Positions 38,128-44,605 of a DNA stretch of 46,295 nt are shown here, piece by piece (positions within the stretch are counted from its first letter, which is position 1; each line of letters begins with the position of its first letter). Origin of the DNA: a virus. The notes below the pieces were generated by a model. The model was not told where the DNA came from. It saw nothing but the letters and a program-made list of their open reading frames with translations, and made no database searches. The translations under genes and the position numbers were made by a program. Location: IMG/VR virus record IMGVR_UViG_3300046796_000264, positions 1 through 46,295 of that record; one strand, given 5' to 3'.

Positions 38128-38373
38128 CTACCACCTCTGGAGGTCGGCGGGCAGCGGATCATAATGCTTTTCAGTACTCCACGAACCGTTACGCCAGCGC
38201 CAGTAGCGGCGGCCATGATTGCCCACCAATAGGACGCGCTCAACCTCTGCCTGCGAATGTCCACGTGCGCGCAAGCCCACAACCGCTCGTTTTGCTTTGA
38301 CGATTGACCTCGGACCACTGGGCCAGAAAACAATAGCGCCCTCGACAGGTTGATAGAGATACGCGCTCATCAT
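38128..38373 (-). CDS. Small protein of unknown function (81 aa)
   Basis: An 81-residue protein (MMSAYLYQPVEGAIVFWPSG) with a central helix-turn-helix-like stretch (GLRARGHSQAEVERVLLVG) and a Trp-rich end (RRYWRWRNGSW). ATGATG start, overlapping the Rad52-like stop by 4 bp. It might bind DNA; no family is certain. Confidence 0.6.
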   Translation of the reverse strand: MMSAYLYQPVEGAIVFWPSGPRSIVKAKRAVVGLRARGHSQAEVERVLLVGNHGRRYWRWRNGSWSTEKHYDPLPADLQRW

Positions 38374-39092
38374 CCCGTCGCTCCATAAAGCTCGCCCTTG
38401 AGTCTGGCGGACAGCGCCATGATGGCGTCGAGCGATGGCTCGTGGACTTCTTTTATGAGCGCCAGATCCTTCGTGGCGCGCTCGATCACCTCGTCGATGA
38501 TCGCAGGCGTGCGCGCGACACCCAGCGCCTCGGTTATGCGCTTGCGGGCCTCGCGTGCGGCCAGCACCTTGCGCTCGCGCTCGGTCGGGTGCGCCGCGGC
38601 CTCAGGGGTTCTTGGGCGCGAGGCGACTGGCTCGACCTCGGCCTGTGTCTTGTCGTAGAGGGCGAGGCCGAAGGGATTGCCGAAGGTCATCAGACTGCGC
38701 TTTAGGGCATCTGTCTCACATTCTTTCGCCGCGCTCTCGTGCGCCTCGCCGATGTCAGCGTCGATGCCGGAACCATAGCCGGTGCCCTCACGGACGATGA
38801 CGCACTCGCCGGCCCTTACCGTGACCCGCACCTTTCCAACGTAGGAGACGCGGAAGCCGGGCTTCTCGTATTGACCGCCAGCGCCGATGATGCAGGGCTT
38901 TTCCGAGACGCAGCGGCATTCGATGGTCTCGCGGTCCCAGCCATCAAAACCGAATATCCGGTTGGCTTCGGCGATGGCTACCCACCCTTCCAGATATGAG
39001 AGGGTCCGACCTGCCTGAGTACGTGTCTTAACGTGGTCTCTGGATAGGGGGGCGCGGAGCAACGAGAGTTGTTGCTCGTCAAATCCTGGCAT
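38370..39092 (-). CDS. Rad52-type single-strand annealing protein
   Basis: A 240-residue protein. The Rad52/Rad22 core is plain: APLSRDHVKTR, RTLSYLEGWVAIAEANRIFG (29-48), then FDGWDRETIEC, YVGKVRVTVRAGE (84-96), GTGYGSG (103-109) and HESAAKECETDALKRSLMTF (118-137). Such proteins anneal single strands in phage recombination and replication. The C-terminal 90 residues are helical and may bind partners. AGGAAGAAG precedes the ATG at 39092. An HNH gene lies just upstream, overlaps the start by 14 bp, and may have replaced the original first codons. Confidence 0.88.
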   Translation of the reverse strand: MPGFDEQQLSLLRAPLSRDHVKTRTQAGRTLSYLEGWVAIAEANRIFGFDGWDRETIECRCVSEKPCIIGAGGQYEKPGFRVSYVGKVRVTVRAGECVIVREGTGYGSGIDADIGEAHESAAKECETDALKRSLMTFGNPFGLALYDKTQAEVEPVASRPRTPEAAAHPTERERKVLAAREARKRITEALGVARTPAIIDEVIERATKDLALIKEVHEPSLDAIMALSARLKGELYGATG

Positions 39093-39534
39093 GAGACTTC
39101 TTCCTTTCTCGATATTTGGCTTGTCTAACATGCAGACATTCCCGGCATTGCCGATGGCCCTGTGTGTCGATATACATAAATGTCGCCAAAAGATGACCAT
39201 GTGAACAATGTGCGCGAGGCGGACGCAAGGCGCTTATTGCGCCCCTAAGCGTATTCTCGCGATTGGTTACTGGTTCTAAATGAGAGGGGTTGACACAAAA
39301 ACTATTCCGGCACAGATGGTCAATTTGTAATCCTTCTGGTATTGGCCCTTGCGCGAGTTCATATGCGAGGCGGTGAGCATAAATGCGCATTCCCTTCTGA
39401 AAAAACATAACTCCATATCCTCGCCCGTTAGTCGCTCCTATCCATATCCAACATCCGCTATTAGGTTCTGGAATATATTTTTCCTCGAACCTTTGTAAGA
39501 GAGGTTTAAATATATGACCCCTATGAAGGCTCAC
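39079..39534 (-). CDS. HNH endonuclease (HNH_3 type), homing-like
   Basis: A 151-residue protein from a GTG at 39534, with GAGGAG ahead. It has the short HNH_3 pattern: SGCWIWIGATNGRGYGVMFF, IYAHRLAYELAQG, then LQIDHLCRNSFCVNPSHLEP, where DHLCRN and CVNPSHLE carry the catalytic and zinc-binding His and Cys. The gene is much richer in A and T than its neighbours, a sign of recent arrival. Its start overlaps the stop of an 18-codon stub, and its end overlaps the Rad52 start. Confidence 0.85.
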   Translation of the reverse strand: MSLHRGHIFKPLLQRFEEKYIPEPNSGCWIWIGATNGRGYGVMFFQKGMRIYAHRLAYELAQGPIPEGLQIDHLCRNSFCVNPSHLEPVTNRENTLRGAISALRPPRAHCSHGHLLATFMYIDTQGHRQCRECLHVRQAKYRERKKSHARI

Positions 39535-39587
39535 GGATAGCGCTCCTCGTCGAACGGGGCGGCGAGCTTGGCGGCAATGTCGGTCAT
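39531..39587 (-). pseudogene. 18-codon stub, possibly the original Rad52 N-terminus
   Basis: ATG at 39587 (ATGA with the upstream stop) gives MTDIAAKLAAPFDEERYP and then a stop that overlaps the HNH start (GTGA). The phrase KLAAPFDEER resembles the opening of phage Rad52-type proteins and could match LLRAPLSRDH of the intact gene. It keeps GC-rich codons, unlike the HNH gene next to it. It is best read as the front of the gene that the HNH element entered; the similarity is short, so this is uncertain. Confidence 0.45.
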
Positions 39588-39799
39588 CGGGATTCCTTGC
39601 CGACCAGCGTGTATCGGCTATTACGGGTTTCGATTTCGCCCGTAGCTTCGTCATGGAACACAACATAGCTGGTGTGTCCGTCTCCCCGGATGTGCTCATG
39701 GTCGAGAAACTGTCCATTGATGCCGTAGCCGAGCCCGCCTTGACATGGGTAGCGCCACCAACGCTCAATGCGCCCTTTGTGAGGTTTGTCGGTCATCAT
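39584..39799 (-). CDS. Small protein of unknown function (71 aa)
   Basis: A 71-residue protein with WWRYPCQGGLGYGINGQFLD and VVFHDEATGEIETRNSRYTL, beta-rich and aromatic. ATGATG start overlapping the previous stop. It reads like a small beta-barrel protein; no family is recognised. The stop overlaps the stub at 39587. Confidence 0.65.
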   Translation of the reverse strand: MMTDKPHKGRIERWWRYPCQGGLGYGINGQFLDHEHIRGDGHTSYVVFHDEATGEIETRNSRYTLVGKESR

Positions 39800-39999
39800 C
39801 GTGTGTGTTCCTGATAGGCTTCGCAGCCGGGGCACAGCTTGCTCGGCGGATCGGCATAGTTGGTGCCGCACTCGATGCACTTCTTGGGCAGCGGATAACG
39901 CTTCCGCCACTCAGCAAGTCGGGCGCGAGTTTCATCCAGCCGCTCCTCGCGCATGGCTTCCTGCCGCTCGAACTCAGCGAACCATTGTGGCGTGCTCAT
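39796..39999 (-). CDS. Small zinc-ribbon protein (67 aa)
   Basis: The protein starts MSTPQWFAEFERQEAMREER, a charged helix, and ends with KKCIECGTNYADPPSKLCPG: C-x-x-C and C-x-x-C pairs (CIEC, CPGC) that would form a zinc ribbon. The start overlaps the previous stop (ATGA). Small ribbon proteins in phage early regions often bind nucleic acid or host proteins. Confidence 0.65.
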   Translation of the reverse strand: MSTPQWFAEFERQEAMREERLDETRARLAEWRKRYPLPKKCIECGTNYADPPSKLCPGCEAYQEHTR

Positions 40000-40325
40000 C
40001 GTCCGCGCTCCTTCCAAAAGCCTTCCCAAGCTGAACACGCAACGCGCGCCCGGCCGATGTGCAGGCGGCGCTCCATCTCGGGCTGCCGTTCCCACCACTC
40101 TTGCGGCGTGGCGTGATAAAATGCCTCTCCTACGCTAAGCACCGGCCTCGCGTGCCAGCACAGCGCCACCGCTGCGGCGAGGATGGCGGCGTCGTCCTCC
40201 GCGAGCTGCGCGACCTTGAGGCATTCGGCACACTGTCCGTTCGGCGCAAGACTGTCGCATGGGCCGTACCAAGAATGCGGGGAAGCGTCCTCCGCGAGCT
40301 GCGCGTCGGTCTGTGGGTCAGGCAT
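39996..40325 (-). CDS. Small Cys/His-containing protein (109 aa)
   Basis: The protein starts MPDPQTDAQLAEDASPHSWY and has CAECLKVAQLAEDDAAILAA and WWERQPEMERRLHIGRA. QLAED occurs twice, encoded by a 20-bp repeat near 40193 and 40287. GGAG stands 9 bases ahead of the ATG at 40325; ATG at 40343 with AGGGAA is an alternative. A related CLECLAIAEE phrase lies in the gene at 44035. It is the first gene after the non-coding stretch at 40450. Confidence 0.6.
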   Translation of the reverse strand: MPDPQTDAQLAEDASPHSWYGPCDSLAPNGQCAECLKVAQLAEDDAAILAAAVALCWHARPVLSVGEAFYHATPQEWWERQPEMERRLHIGRARVACSAWEGFWKERGR

Positions 40326-40585
40326 TATCCATGCTCCAGACATAGGTTCCCTTTCCGAGACCTCGCCTCGCGACGCGGCCACCAGCTTCGAGGGTATAGC
40401 GCCACTGCCTGATATCGGGGGCCGGCCGCTCGTCCCTGCTTTGCGCACCTTGCGGCGGGGCTGGTGCAGGACACCATAGGCGAGGCTCGATGTGGCGTTG
40501 CCCGTTCCCTAGCTGGCTTCGGGGTGACGGCGGTCGGAAAGCCCCTCTCGGGGAAAAGTGCCCGCCCTCGTATGCATTTGCTCCA

Positions 40586-40760
40586 CCGCGCTTTGGGGAA
40601 GGGAGCGCGGGCGACCTTGGGAGACGATCGGTGTGCCGAGGTTGCGGTAAGCGGCAGGATGCCGTATATACCTCGGCAGGAAAGCAGGTCGTCGCCACGA
40701 CTGCCATCCAGGCGGCGGATCGAGGTTTCCTAGACCTCTCCGCTGCCGCCTCTCTTTTAT
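40586..40760 (+). ncRNA. Structured RNA candidate ending in a terminator
   Basis: Three hairpins follow one another on the plus strand. First, CCGCGCT (40586-40592) pairs with AGCGCGG (40604-40610). Second, TGCCGAGGT (40634-40642) pairs with ACCTCGGCA (40670-40678), and inside its loop CGGCA (40652-40656) pairs with TGCCG (40660-40664). Third is a terminator hairpin (40711-40750) with a T-rich tail. The RNA would be antisense to the early operon. No promoter could be fixed, so the start is unknown. Confidence 0.4.
40711..40760 (+). terminator. Rho-independent terminator, plus strand
   Basis: GGCGGC (40711-40716) pairs with GCCGCC (40745-40750), GGA (40717-40719) with TCC (40739-40741), and GAGGT (40722-40726) with ACCTC (40734-40738), with a 7-base loop. 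TCTCTTTTAT follows directly. The tail exists on the plus strand only. It ends either a small RNA or stray antisense transcripts inside the leftward operon. Confidence 0.65.
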
Positions 40761-40769
40761 AGCCGATCA

Positions 40770-41267
40770 TCACGAGCGATGCACCGTCAAAAATGCGGCG
40801 GCGTTGCTATAGCAGGCGCCGGGTACGTCGCCCTTTTGCAAGGCCTCGCCGATCAGCGTCTTCGATGGCTCGCGTGTAAATTTGCAAAGCTCGTCGGGGA
40901 TGAGGGCGGGGTCGGTTATTTGCACGCGCGCTTTGCCATGCCCAACGGAGAGGGACATATCAATTGCGCGTATCTTGGGAAGATTGCCCTCGATCATCGC
41001 CTGCAATGCCGCCGCTCGCATCGTCCGCGCCCCATCCTCAAGACGGTGTGCGCGATAGAGCAGCCGGGCGATCAGCTCGTCCTTGATTGCCTTCGCCTGC
41101 GCCTCGCGTTCGAGGGCGGCGCGCAGCACGGCCACGATGGCGTCCGGAAGATCGGACATCCCCGCGATGCTATCGGCGAGCGTGTCCTGATCTTCCTCGG
41201 GAAACATCGCGCTTACCCGCTCCACGATGGCGCGGTGGGCGGGGACGAGGGCGCGGAGGTCGGTCAT
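40770..41267 (-). CDS. Siphovirus Gp157-like protein (165 aa)
   Basis: A helical front (DTLADSIAGMSDLPDAIVAV, then AQAKAIKDELIARLLYRAHR) leads to a beta-rich end (AIDMSLSVGHGKARVQITDP, LIPDELCKFTREPSKTLIGE, ALQKGDVPGA). That order is the Gp157 family, found in early regions of many phages and linked to recombination genes; one member in streptococcal phages affects phage resistance. GAGAGGG precedes the ATG at 41267. The exact job is unknown. Confidence 0.8.
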   Translation of the reverse strand: MTDLRALVPAHRAIVERVSAMFPEEDQDTLADSIAGMSDLPDAIVAVLRAALEREAQAKAIKDELIARLLYRAHRLEDGARTMRAAALQAMIEGNLPKIRAIDMSLSVGHGKARVQITDPALIPDELCKFTREPSKTLIGEALQKGDVPGACYSNAAAFLTVHRS

Positions 41268-41359
41268 CGCAGCACCCTCTCGATCCACGGCCAGAACAGC
41301 GCGATCATCACGCAGGCCATCGTGAAGCCGGCGAACAGCGAGCCGAGGCGGTCGATCAT
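41264..41359 (-). CDS. Small single-pass membrane protein (31 aa)
   Basis: A 31-residue frame linked on both sides by ATGA overlaps, with 41356-41359 and 41264-41267. It is one hydrophobic helix (SLFAGFTMACVMIALFWPW) with a basic end (IERVLR). The two perfect overlaps make a real gene likely in spite of its size. Function unknown. Confidence 0.65.
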   Translation of the reverse strand: MIDRLGSLFAGFTMACVMIALFWPWIERVLR

Positions 41360-41703
41360 TGTTGTGCCCTACCTTTTGTTTCCCACGGTCGATTGCCGTT
41401 TAAATTATTGGCCTTCTCGGGGTTGTGTGGGGGAAGGCCAAGTCGTTGGCGCATATTGGCGGCGGCCTTCGCCTCGATCCCCATCGCTCTCGCGATTTCA
41501 GCTACCCCCATGTTCTCGTCTACATACATGCGGCGCATATCTTCTTTCATCTTGGGCGTCCATGTCGCTCGTCTCACTCGTCCACCAAGCCTATGAATGT
41601 CACCCGCCAATCGTTGCCAATCGTCAAGCGACATTTCTACATCGACGCCCGCCGAGAAGCGCACCATCAAGGCATCAGGACATTGGTAGATTTTGTAGGT
41701 CAT
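41356..41703 (-). CDS. DNA-binding protein with GcrA-like helix-turn-helix (115 aa)
   Basis: The middle part WTPKMKEDMRRMYVDENMGV, then AEIARAMGIEAKAAANMRQR and LGLP resembles the helix-turn-helix of GcrA-type regulators (W-T-x-E...L...G.S..QIA..LG.R.AV..K..RLGL), which in Alphaproteobacteria control cell-cycle genes. The front (KIYQCPDALMVRFSAGVDVE) is beta-like. It overlaps the previous stop by ATGA. A host-type regulator in a phage early operon could redirect host transcription; this is inference. Confidence 0.6.
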   Translation of the reverse strand: MTYKIYQCPDALMVRFSAGVDVEMSLDDWQRLAGDIHRLGGRVRRATWTPKMKEDMRRMYVDENMGVAEIARAMGIEAKAAANMRQRLGLPPHNPEKANNLNGNRPWETKGRAQQ

Positions 41704-41927
41704 TTCAGCCCCGTTATCCGGTCGAGCGCGGTCTGCGCCGCCGCTTGCAGATCATGCGGAAGCCGAGGCGTTCGCTCCGCAATCAACTCAAGCGCCACGA
41801 TTGCGATACGCAGCTTGCGCGAGCACAGGTTGGCCTCGTCGTTCGCCGCCCGCACGCCGTCCGCAAAGGCGCGGGCCGGAGCGGTCATCATGTCGAGCAC
41901 GTCGCGCGCTTTGCTGAAATCAGGCAT
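41700..41927 (-). CDS. First gene of the leftward early operon (75 aa)
   Basis: A 75-residue helical protein starting MPDFSKARDVLDMMTAPARA and rich in Ala, Leu and Arg. GGAGGGAC stands ahead of the ATG at 41927, 25 bases after the predicted -10 box. A longer frame to 41981 would run over the promoter and is rejected. No family is recognised. Confidence 0.65.
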   Translation of the reverse strand: MPDFSKARDVLDMMTAPARAFADGVRAANDEANLCSRKLRIAIVALELIAERTPRLPHDLQAAAQTALDRITGLK

Positions 41928-41948
41928 GTCGTCCCTCCATCGGTGCGA

Positions 41949-42040
41949 GCGATAATTCGCACATAGCGAACGGATCGTCAAGAGGCATTATTCGCCCCTT
42001 GCGAATATAATCGGATCGGGTTATATGGGGGCACTGCGAA
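41949..42040. promoter_or_regulatory. Early switch: leftward promoter and TTCGC/GCGAA operator array
   Basis: Leftward promoter: TTGACG (41981-41976), 18 bases, AATTAT (41957-41952). Operator-like half-sites TTCGC or GCGAA stand at 41949-41960 (dyad GCGA-TAAT-TCGC over the -10), 41966-41970, 41989-42007 (dyad TATTCGC-5-GCGAATA) and 42036-42040. A TATAAT at 42006-42011 on the plus strand may serve rightward transcription. The regulator at 42224 is the likely binder. Confidence 0.6.
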
Positions 42041-42041
42041 T

Positions 42042-42227
42042 GTGGATTGGCAGGTGGTCAACCTGATGATGGAGGTGCTCATGCGCGGGGGGAACGGTGG
42101 CACGCCGCTCGGCTATAGAGGGCAAACGCTCGCCGGTCACGAAAGCCTCGCTGATAAAATCCTCGCCTACAGAATGGGTAGAGATACCGCCCCCCGCCTT
42201 ATAGCAATCCACAGGCGGGGGGCATGA
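42042..42227 (+). CDS. Doubtful small frame in the switch region (61 aa)
   Basis: A GTG frame whose stop overlaps the ATG of the regulator at 42224 (ATGA). It reads VDWQVVNLMMEVLMRGG and then HESLADKILAYRMGRDT. ATG at 42066 is another start. There is no clear ribosome site and the composition is not typical. The overlap is the only argument for it; the stretch may simply be a leader for the regulator. Confidence 0.25.
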   Translation: MDWQVVNLMMEVLMRGGNGGTPLGYRGQTLAGHESLADKILAYRMGRDTAPRLIAIHRRGA

Positions 42228-42424
42228 CACTCGCCGAATGGATCGAGGCCGAGGGGATCACCCGCGCAGCAGCGGGGCGCCGGCTCGCAATTTCCCCATC
42301 CTACATGACCGAGCTATGCCAGCGGAAACGCACGCCGAGCATCGACCTCGCGCTCAAGATCAACGAGGCATCGGGTTGCCGCGTCAGCTTCCGCGAGATG
42401 CTGGCGGAGCGTGCCGATGGTTAG
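42224..42424 (+). CDS. XRE-type (Cro/C1) repressor, 66 aa
   Basis: The protein reads MTLAEWIEAEGITRAAAGRR, LAISPSYMTELCQRKRTPSI, DLALKINEASGCRVSFREML. ITRAAAGRRLAISPSYMTEL is the helix-turn-helix, and the phrase TPSIDLALKINEASG...V is the usual end of small Cro/C1 proteins. It faces away from the leftward early operon, across an array of operator half-sites. GGCGGGGG precedes the ATG. It probably represses one or both directions. Confidence 0.8.
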   Translation: MTLAEWIEAEGITRAAAGRRLAISPSYMTELCQRKRTPSIDLALKINEASGCRVSFREMLAERADG

Positions 42425-42845
42425 AACGGCAAAGACGCTGCTCGATGAAAAGTTCGACCGTCGCTACCTGCATCCGAAACCTAAATGGCGAGCGCCCGAG
42501 CAGGCGCTGCAGCGTCAGATCGCGCAGTTCCTCGATGCGGCGCTCACCGGCAACGCCTGGTACAGCACGATCCCGCTTGGCGGCGGCGGCAAGGTGCGCG
42601 GGGCGATCCTGCGCGGCATGGGGGTCAAGGTCGGTGTGCCGGATATGGTCGTGGTTGATGCCGGCCGAGCGATGTGGCTGGAGCTGAAGGCGCCGAAGGG
42701 TAGGATCTCGGATGAGCAGACCGCGTGTCACAAGGCGCTACGCCGGGCCGGGTGCGCGGTCTACGTGATCCGCTCGCTCGATGAGGCGATTATCGCGCTG
42801 CGGGAGTGCGGCGTGCCGTTGCGGATAGCGGAGGCGGTGGGATGA
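42417..42845 (+). CDS. VRR-NUC nuclease
   Basis: A 142-residue protein of the VRR-NUC (PD-D/ExK) family: ILRGMGVKVGVPDMVVVDAG with G73-V-P-D76, WLELKAPKG with E89-x-K91, then S98-x-x-Q101. Such proteins, as stand-alone phage nucleases, cut branched or flapped DNA. It overlaps the regulator by 8 bp; GGAG stands ahead of the ATG at 42417. Together with the Rad52-like protein it would serve recombination-linked replication. Confidence 0.85.
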   Translation: MVRTAKTLLDEKFDRRYLHPKPKWRAPEQALQRQIAQFLDAALTGNAWYSTIPLGGGGKVRGAILRGMGVKVGVPDMVVVDAGRAMWLELKAPKGRISDEQTACHKALRRAGCAVYVIRSLDEAIIALRECGVPLRIAEAVG

Positions 42846-43027
42846 CGGAAGCGGAGATACGTAAAGACGAACGGGCGCGTATCGCGGCAAAGTTGCTCGA
42901 GCCGCCGCCCTCTGAGATTGTCAACGCTGCGCCAGAGTGGCGAGATATAGATCTCTACCCGTCTGATGTTTGGTGTCCGATGGCGCGGGCGTTTGCCGAT
43001 TTCTTCCTAAGCGAGCGGAAACCATGA
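42842..43027 (+). CDS. Small protein of unknown function (61 aa)
   Basis: A 61-residue protein: a charged helix (MTEAEIRKDERARIAAKLLE) and an aromatic end (DLYPSDVWCPMARAFADFFL). Both ends overlap the neighbours (ATGA). Short proteins with the ERARIAAKL front recur in phage replication modules. Function unknown. Confidence 0.65.
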   Translation: MTEAEIRKDERARIAAKLLEPPPSEIVNAAPEWRDIDLYPSDVWCPMARAFADFFLSERKP

Positions 43028-43212
43028 AGCCAAACATGAAGGACTGGAACCATTTAAATTTGGCCGAGGTCGCCGAGGTCGAGGCGCTGTCGCTGGTGAT
43101 CGTGGGCGAGATGCCGGTATGGGGCCGGCAGGGACGCTCCGCACGTCTCGCCGAGCTGCTCGCGCGCCGGGTGCGACCGCTGTACGACGATAAGCCAACG
43201 GACGCAGCATGA
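43024..43212 (+). CDS. Small protein of unknown function (62 aa)
   Basis: A 62-residue protein (MKPNMKDWNHLNLAEVAEVE, then RSARLAELLARRVRPLYDD), with a helical middle and acidic/basic blocks. It overlaps both neighbours by ATGA. No family is recognised. Confidence 0.65.
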   Translation: MKPNMKDWNHLNLAEVAEVEALSLVIVGEMPVWGRQGRSARLAELLARRVRPLYDDKPTDAA

Positions 43213-44042
43213 TGCCGGGCGATGTTAAAGCGGCGCGCGAGGTCAAGCTGCGTGTGCTCTCGCTCGGCGCGGGGGTGCAGAGCACGACGCTCGCGCTGAT
43301 GGCAAAGCACGGCGAGGCTCCGATGCCCGACGTGGCCATCTTCGCCGATACTCAATGGGAGCCGGAGGCGGTCTACAAACATCTTCGCTGGCTGATGTCG
43401 GTGCTGCCCTATGAGGTTATCACCGTGAGCGCGGGCGACATTCGCCAAGCAATCAGGGATCGCCGCAACACGACCGGCGGTCGGTTTGCGGCGATCCCGT
43501 GGCACACGGTCAACCCGGACGGTTCGCATGGCATGGGCCGGCGGCAATGCTCATCGGAATACAAGCTCGGGCCGATCATGCACGCGATCCGCGCGCATCT
43601 TGGCAAGCCGGGGCGCGTGCGTATCCCGTCCAAAACGGTCGAGGTGCTGCTTGGCATCTCGCGCGATGAGGCACAGCGGATGCGCGAATCTCGGCAGCGG
43701 TACATGGTCAATCGCTATCCGCTGATCGAGATGGGGATGACGCGGCAGGCTTGCTTGCGATGGCTCGATGCCCACGGCTATCCGCGCCCGGCCAAGTCCG
43801 CCTGCATCGGGTGCCCCTACCATGACAATGACCATTGGCGCGGGATGCGAGACAATCAGCCCGAGGAGTGGGCCGATGCCGTCGCGGCCGACCATGCGCT
43901 GCGGATCGGCGATGCGCGTGGGATGCGGGCCATCGAGTTCATGCACCCGCAGCGCGTCCCGCTCGATGAGGTGGACCTGTCGGTGGACAACCGGCAACTC
44001 GACCTGTTCGGCAACGAATGCGAGGGGGTCTGCGGTGTCTAG
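43209..44042 (+). CDS. PAPS-reductase/DndC-like PP-loop protein (277 aa)
   Basis: The PP-loop is SLGAGVQSTTLAL (18-30), followed by VAIFADTQWEPEAVYKHLRW. Then come GMGRRQCSSEYKLGPI (C114) and SACIGCPYHDNDHWR (C199, C202), and CEGVC at the end. This is the phage branch of the phosphoadenosine phosphosulfate reductase superfamily, which activates a substrate by adenylation. The Cys set could hold an iron-sulfur cluster as in DndC and TtcA. No other Dnd genes are present, so DNA sulfur modification is not supported. ATGATG start overlaps the previous stop. Confidence 0.8.
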   Translation: MMPGDVKAAREVKLRVLSLGAGVQSTTLALMAKHGEAPMPDVAIFADTQWEPEAVYKHLRWLMSVLPYEVITVSAGDIRQAIRDRRNTTGGRFAAIPWHTVNPDGSHGMGRRQCSSEYKLGPIMHAIRAHLGKPGRVRIPSKTVEVLLGISRDEAQRMRESRQRYMVNRYPLIEMGMTRQACLRWLDAHGYPRPAKSACIGCPYHDNDHWRGMRDNQPEEWADAVAADHALRIGDARGMRAIEFMHPQRVPLDEVDLSVDNRQLDLFGNECEGVCGV

Positions 44043-44529
44043 GGATGAGGCGCGCGAGGTCGCCGAGAGGGACGATCCGCTGCTTGCTATAGCCGCAAAA
44101 CGGGTGGCCGAGAGGCGGCAACACGGGTGCCACTATGCCGAGGGCACCTGTCTCGAATGCCTTGCTATCGCCGAAGAAGTGCTGCGCGCAATCTTCCCGG
44201 AGAAGCCGCCGCTTGGTGCTATTGAATGGATGGCCCGGGCGCACTCTCCACGTTTGTGGACAGCGATCGACACCAAGGCGTCACCTAAAGCACCTAATCC
44301 ACCTAAAGCTCTCGCCTGCGGCGGCTCGATCGGGTCGGCTTTAGGTGCTTTAGCCGGTTTAGGTAGGGTGGAGCCGCGAACTTCGTTTTGCAGAGTGTCG
44401 CTGAACTTGCGATACGCGATCACGATCAAGGCTCCCGCACGATGCGCCATGCGTCGCGCCGGCGCACCCCTGCCACCACCGCGCCCTGCGGTATGGGTTC
44501 GAGCCAGCCGTGATCTTCGAGAATGCTGA
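44035..44529 (+). CDS. Small Cys-containing protein with a tail of antisense origin (164 aa)
   Basis: GTG at 44035 overlaps the previous stop. The first 65 residues (VSRDEAREVAERDDPLLAIA, HYAEGTCLECLAIAEEVLRA, IFPEKPP) look like a true phage protein, related to that at 39996. After about 44230 the frame goes through inverted repeats and the antisense of a primase remnant and loses protein-like composition. So the original gene was probably shorter and its end is replaced. The 21 bp at 44047-44067 recur at 44620-44640. Confidence 0.5.
   Translation: MSRDEAREVAERDDPLLAIAAKRVAERRQHGCHYAEGTCLECLAIAEEVLRAIFPEKPPLGAIEWMARAHSPRLWTAIDTKASPKAPNPPKALACGGSIGSALGALAGLGRVEPRTSFCRVSLNLRYAITIKAPARCAMRRAGAPLPPPRPAVWVRASRDLREC
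44285..44353. repeat. Inverted repeat of CTAAAGCACCTAA units
   Basis: CTAAAGCACCTAA (44285-44297) and TTAGGTGCTTTAG (44341-44353) are perfect inverted 13-mers; a second pair, ACCTAAAGC (44301-44309) and GCTTTAGGT (44338-44346), overlaps them, with another TTTAGGT at about 44358. Such CCTAAAG-type strings are frequent near the end of DUF3987-type primase genes in proteobacterial phages and plasmids, and a remnant of such a gene lies next to them. Confidence 0.65.
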
Positions 44530-44605
44530 CGAGCTTCGCCGCGGTCGCCTTGTCGCCGATCGCGTTAAGGGTTCGCTGGTTCGTGCGATGCCTATATGGC
44601 GGGTA
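44426..44605 (-). pseudogene. C-terminal remnant of a DUF3987-type primase/helicase
   Basis: A minus-strand frame with no start codon, closed by TAA at 44608-44606 upstream. It reads RTNQRTLNAIGDKATAAKLV, then SILEDHGWLEPIPQGAVVAG and VRRRDAWRIVREP before TGA. This matches the usual C-terminus of DUF3987/D5-type replication proteins (wing helix with a GWL turn and a final W-x-V). Everything before it is gone. It lies antisense to the doubtful end of the gene at 44035 and points to a former replication module in the other orientation. Confidence 0.55.

Larger units (their letters stand above)
40326..40769. other. Non-coding stretch with folded RNA candidate
   Basis: No convincing gene is seen on either strand; long frames here are Arg/Pro-rich shadows. 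It contains TCGGGGAAAAGTGCCC (40548-40563), related to the repeats at 2792, then three stem-loops at 40586-40760. The leftward early operon would have to be read across it, or restart within it; I see no clear leftward promoter. Confidence 0.5.

Noticed and set aside
40318-40773. A 151-codon minus-strand frame bridging the non-coding stretch
   Set aside because: No ribosome site; product is Arg/Pro/Ser-rich; it runs through three stem-loops and a plus-strand terminator and overlaps the start of the gene at 40325 in another phase.
43209-44042. DNA phosphorothioation (Dnd) system
   Set aside because: Only the PAPS-reductase-like gene is present; no DndA, B, D or E partner. Stand-alone versions are common in phages.
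44133-44450. A 105-codon minus-strand frame opposite the gene at 44035
   Set aside because: It starts inside the primase remnant in another phase and owes its Lys/Pro/Ala stretch to the inverted repeats; the front of the plus-strand gene is more protein-like.
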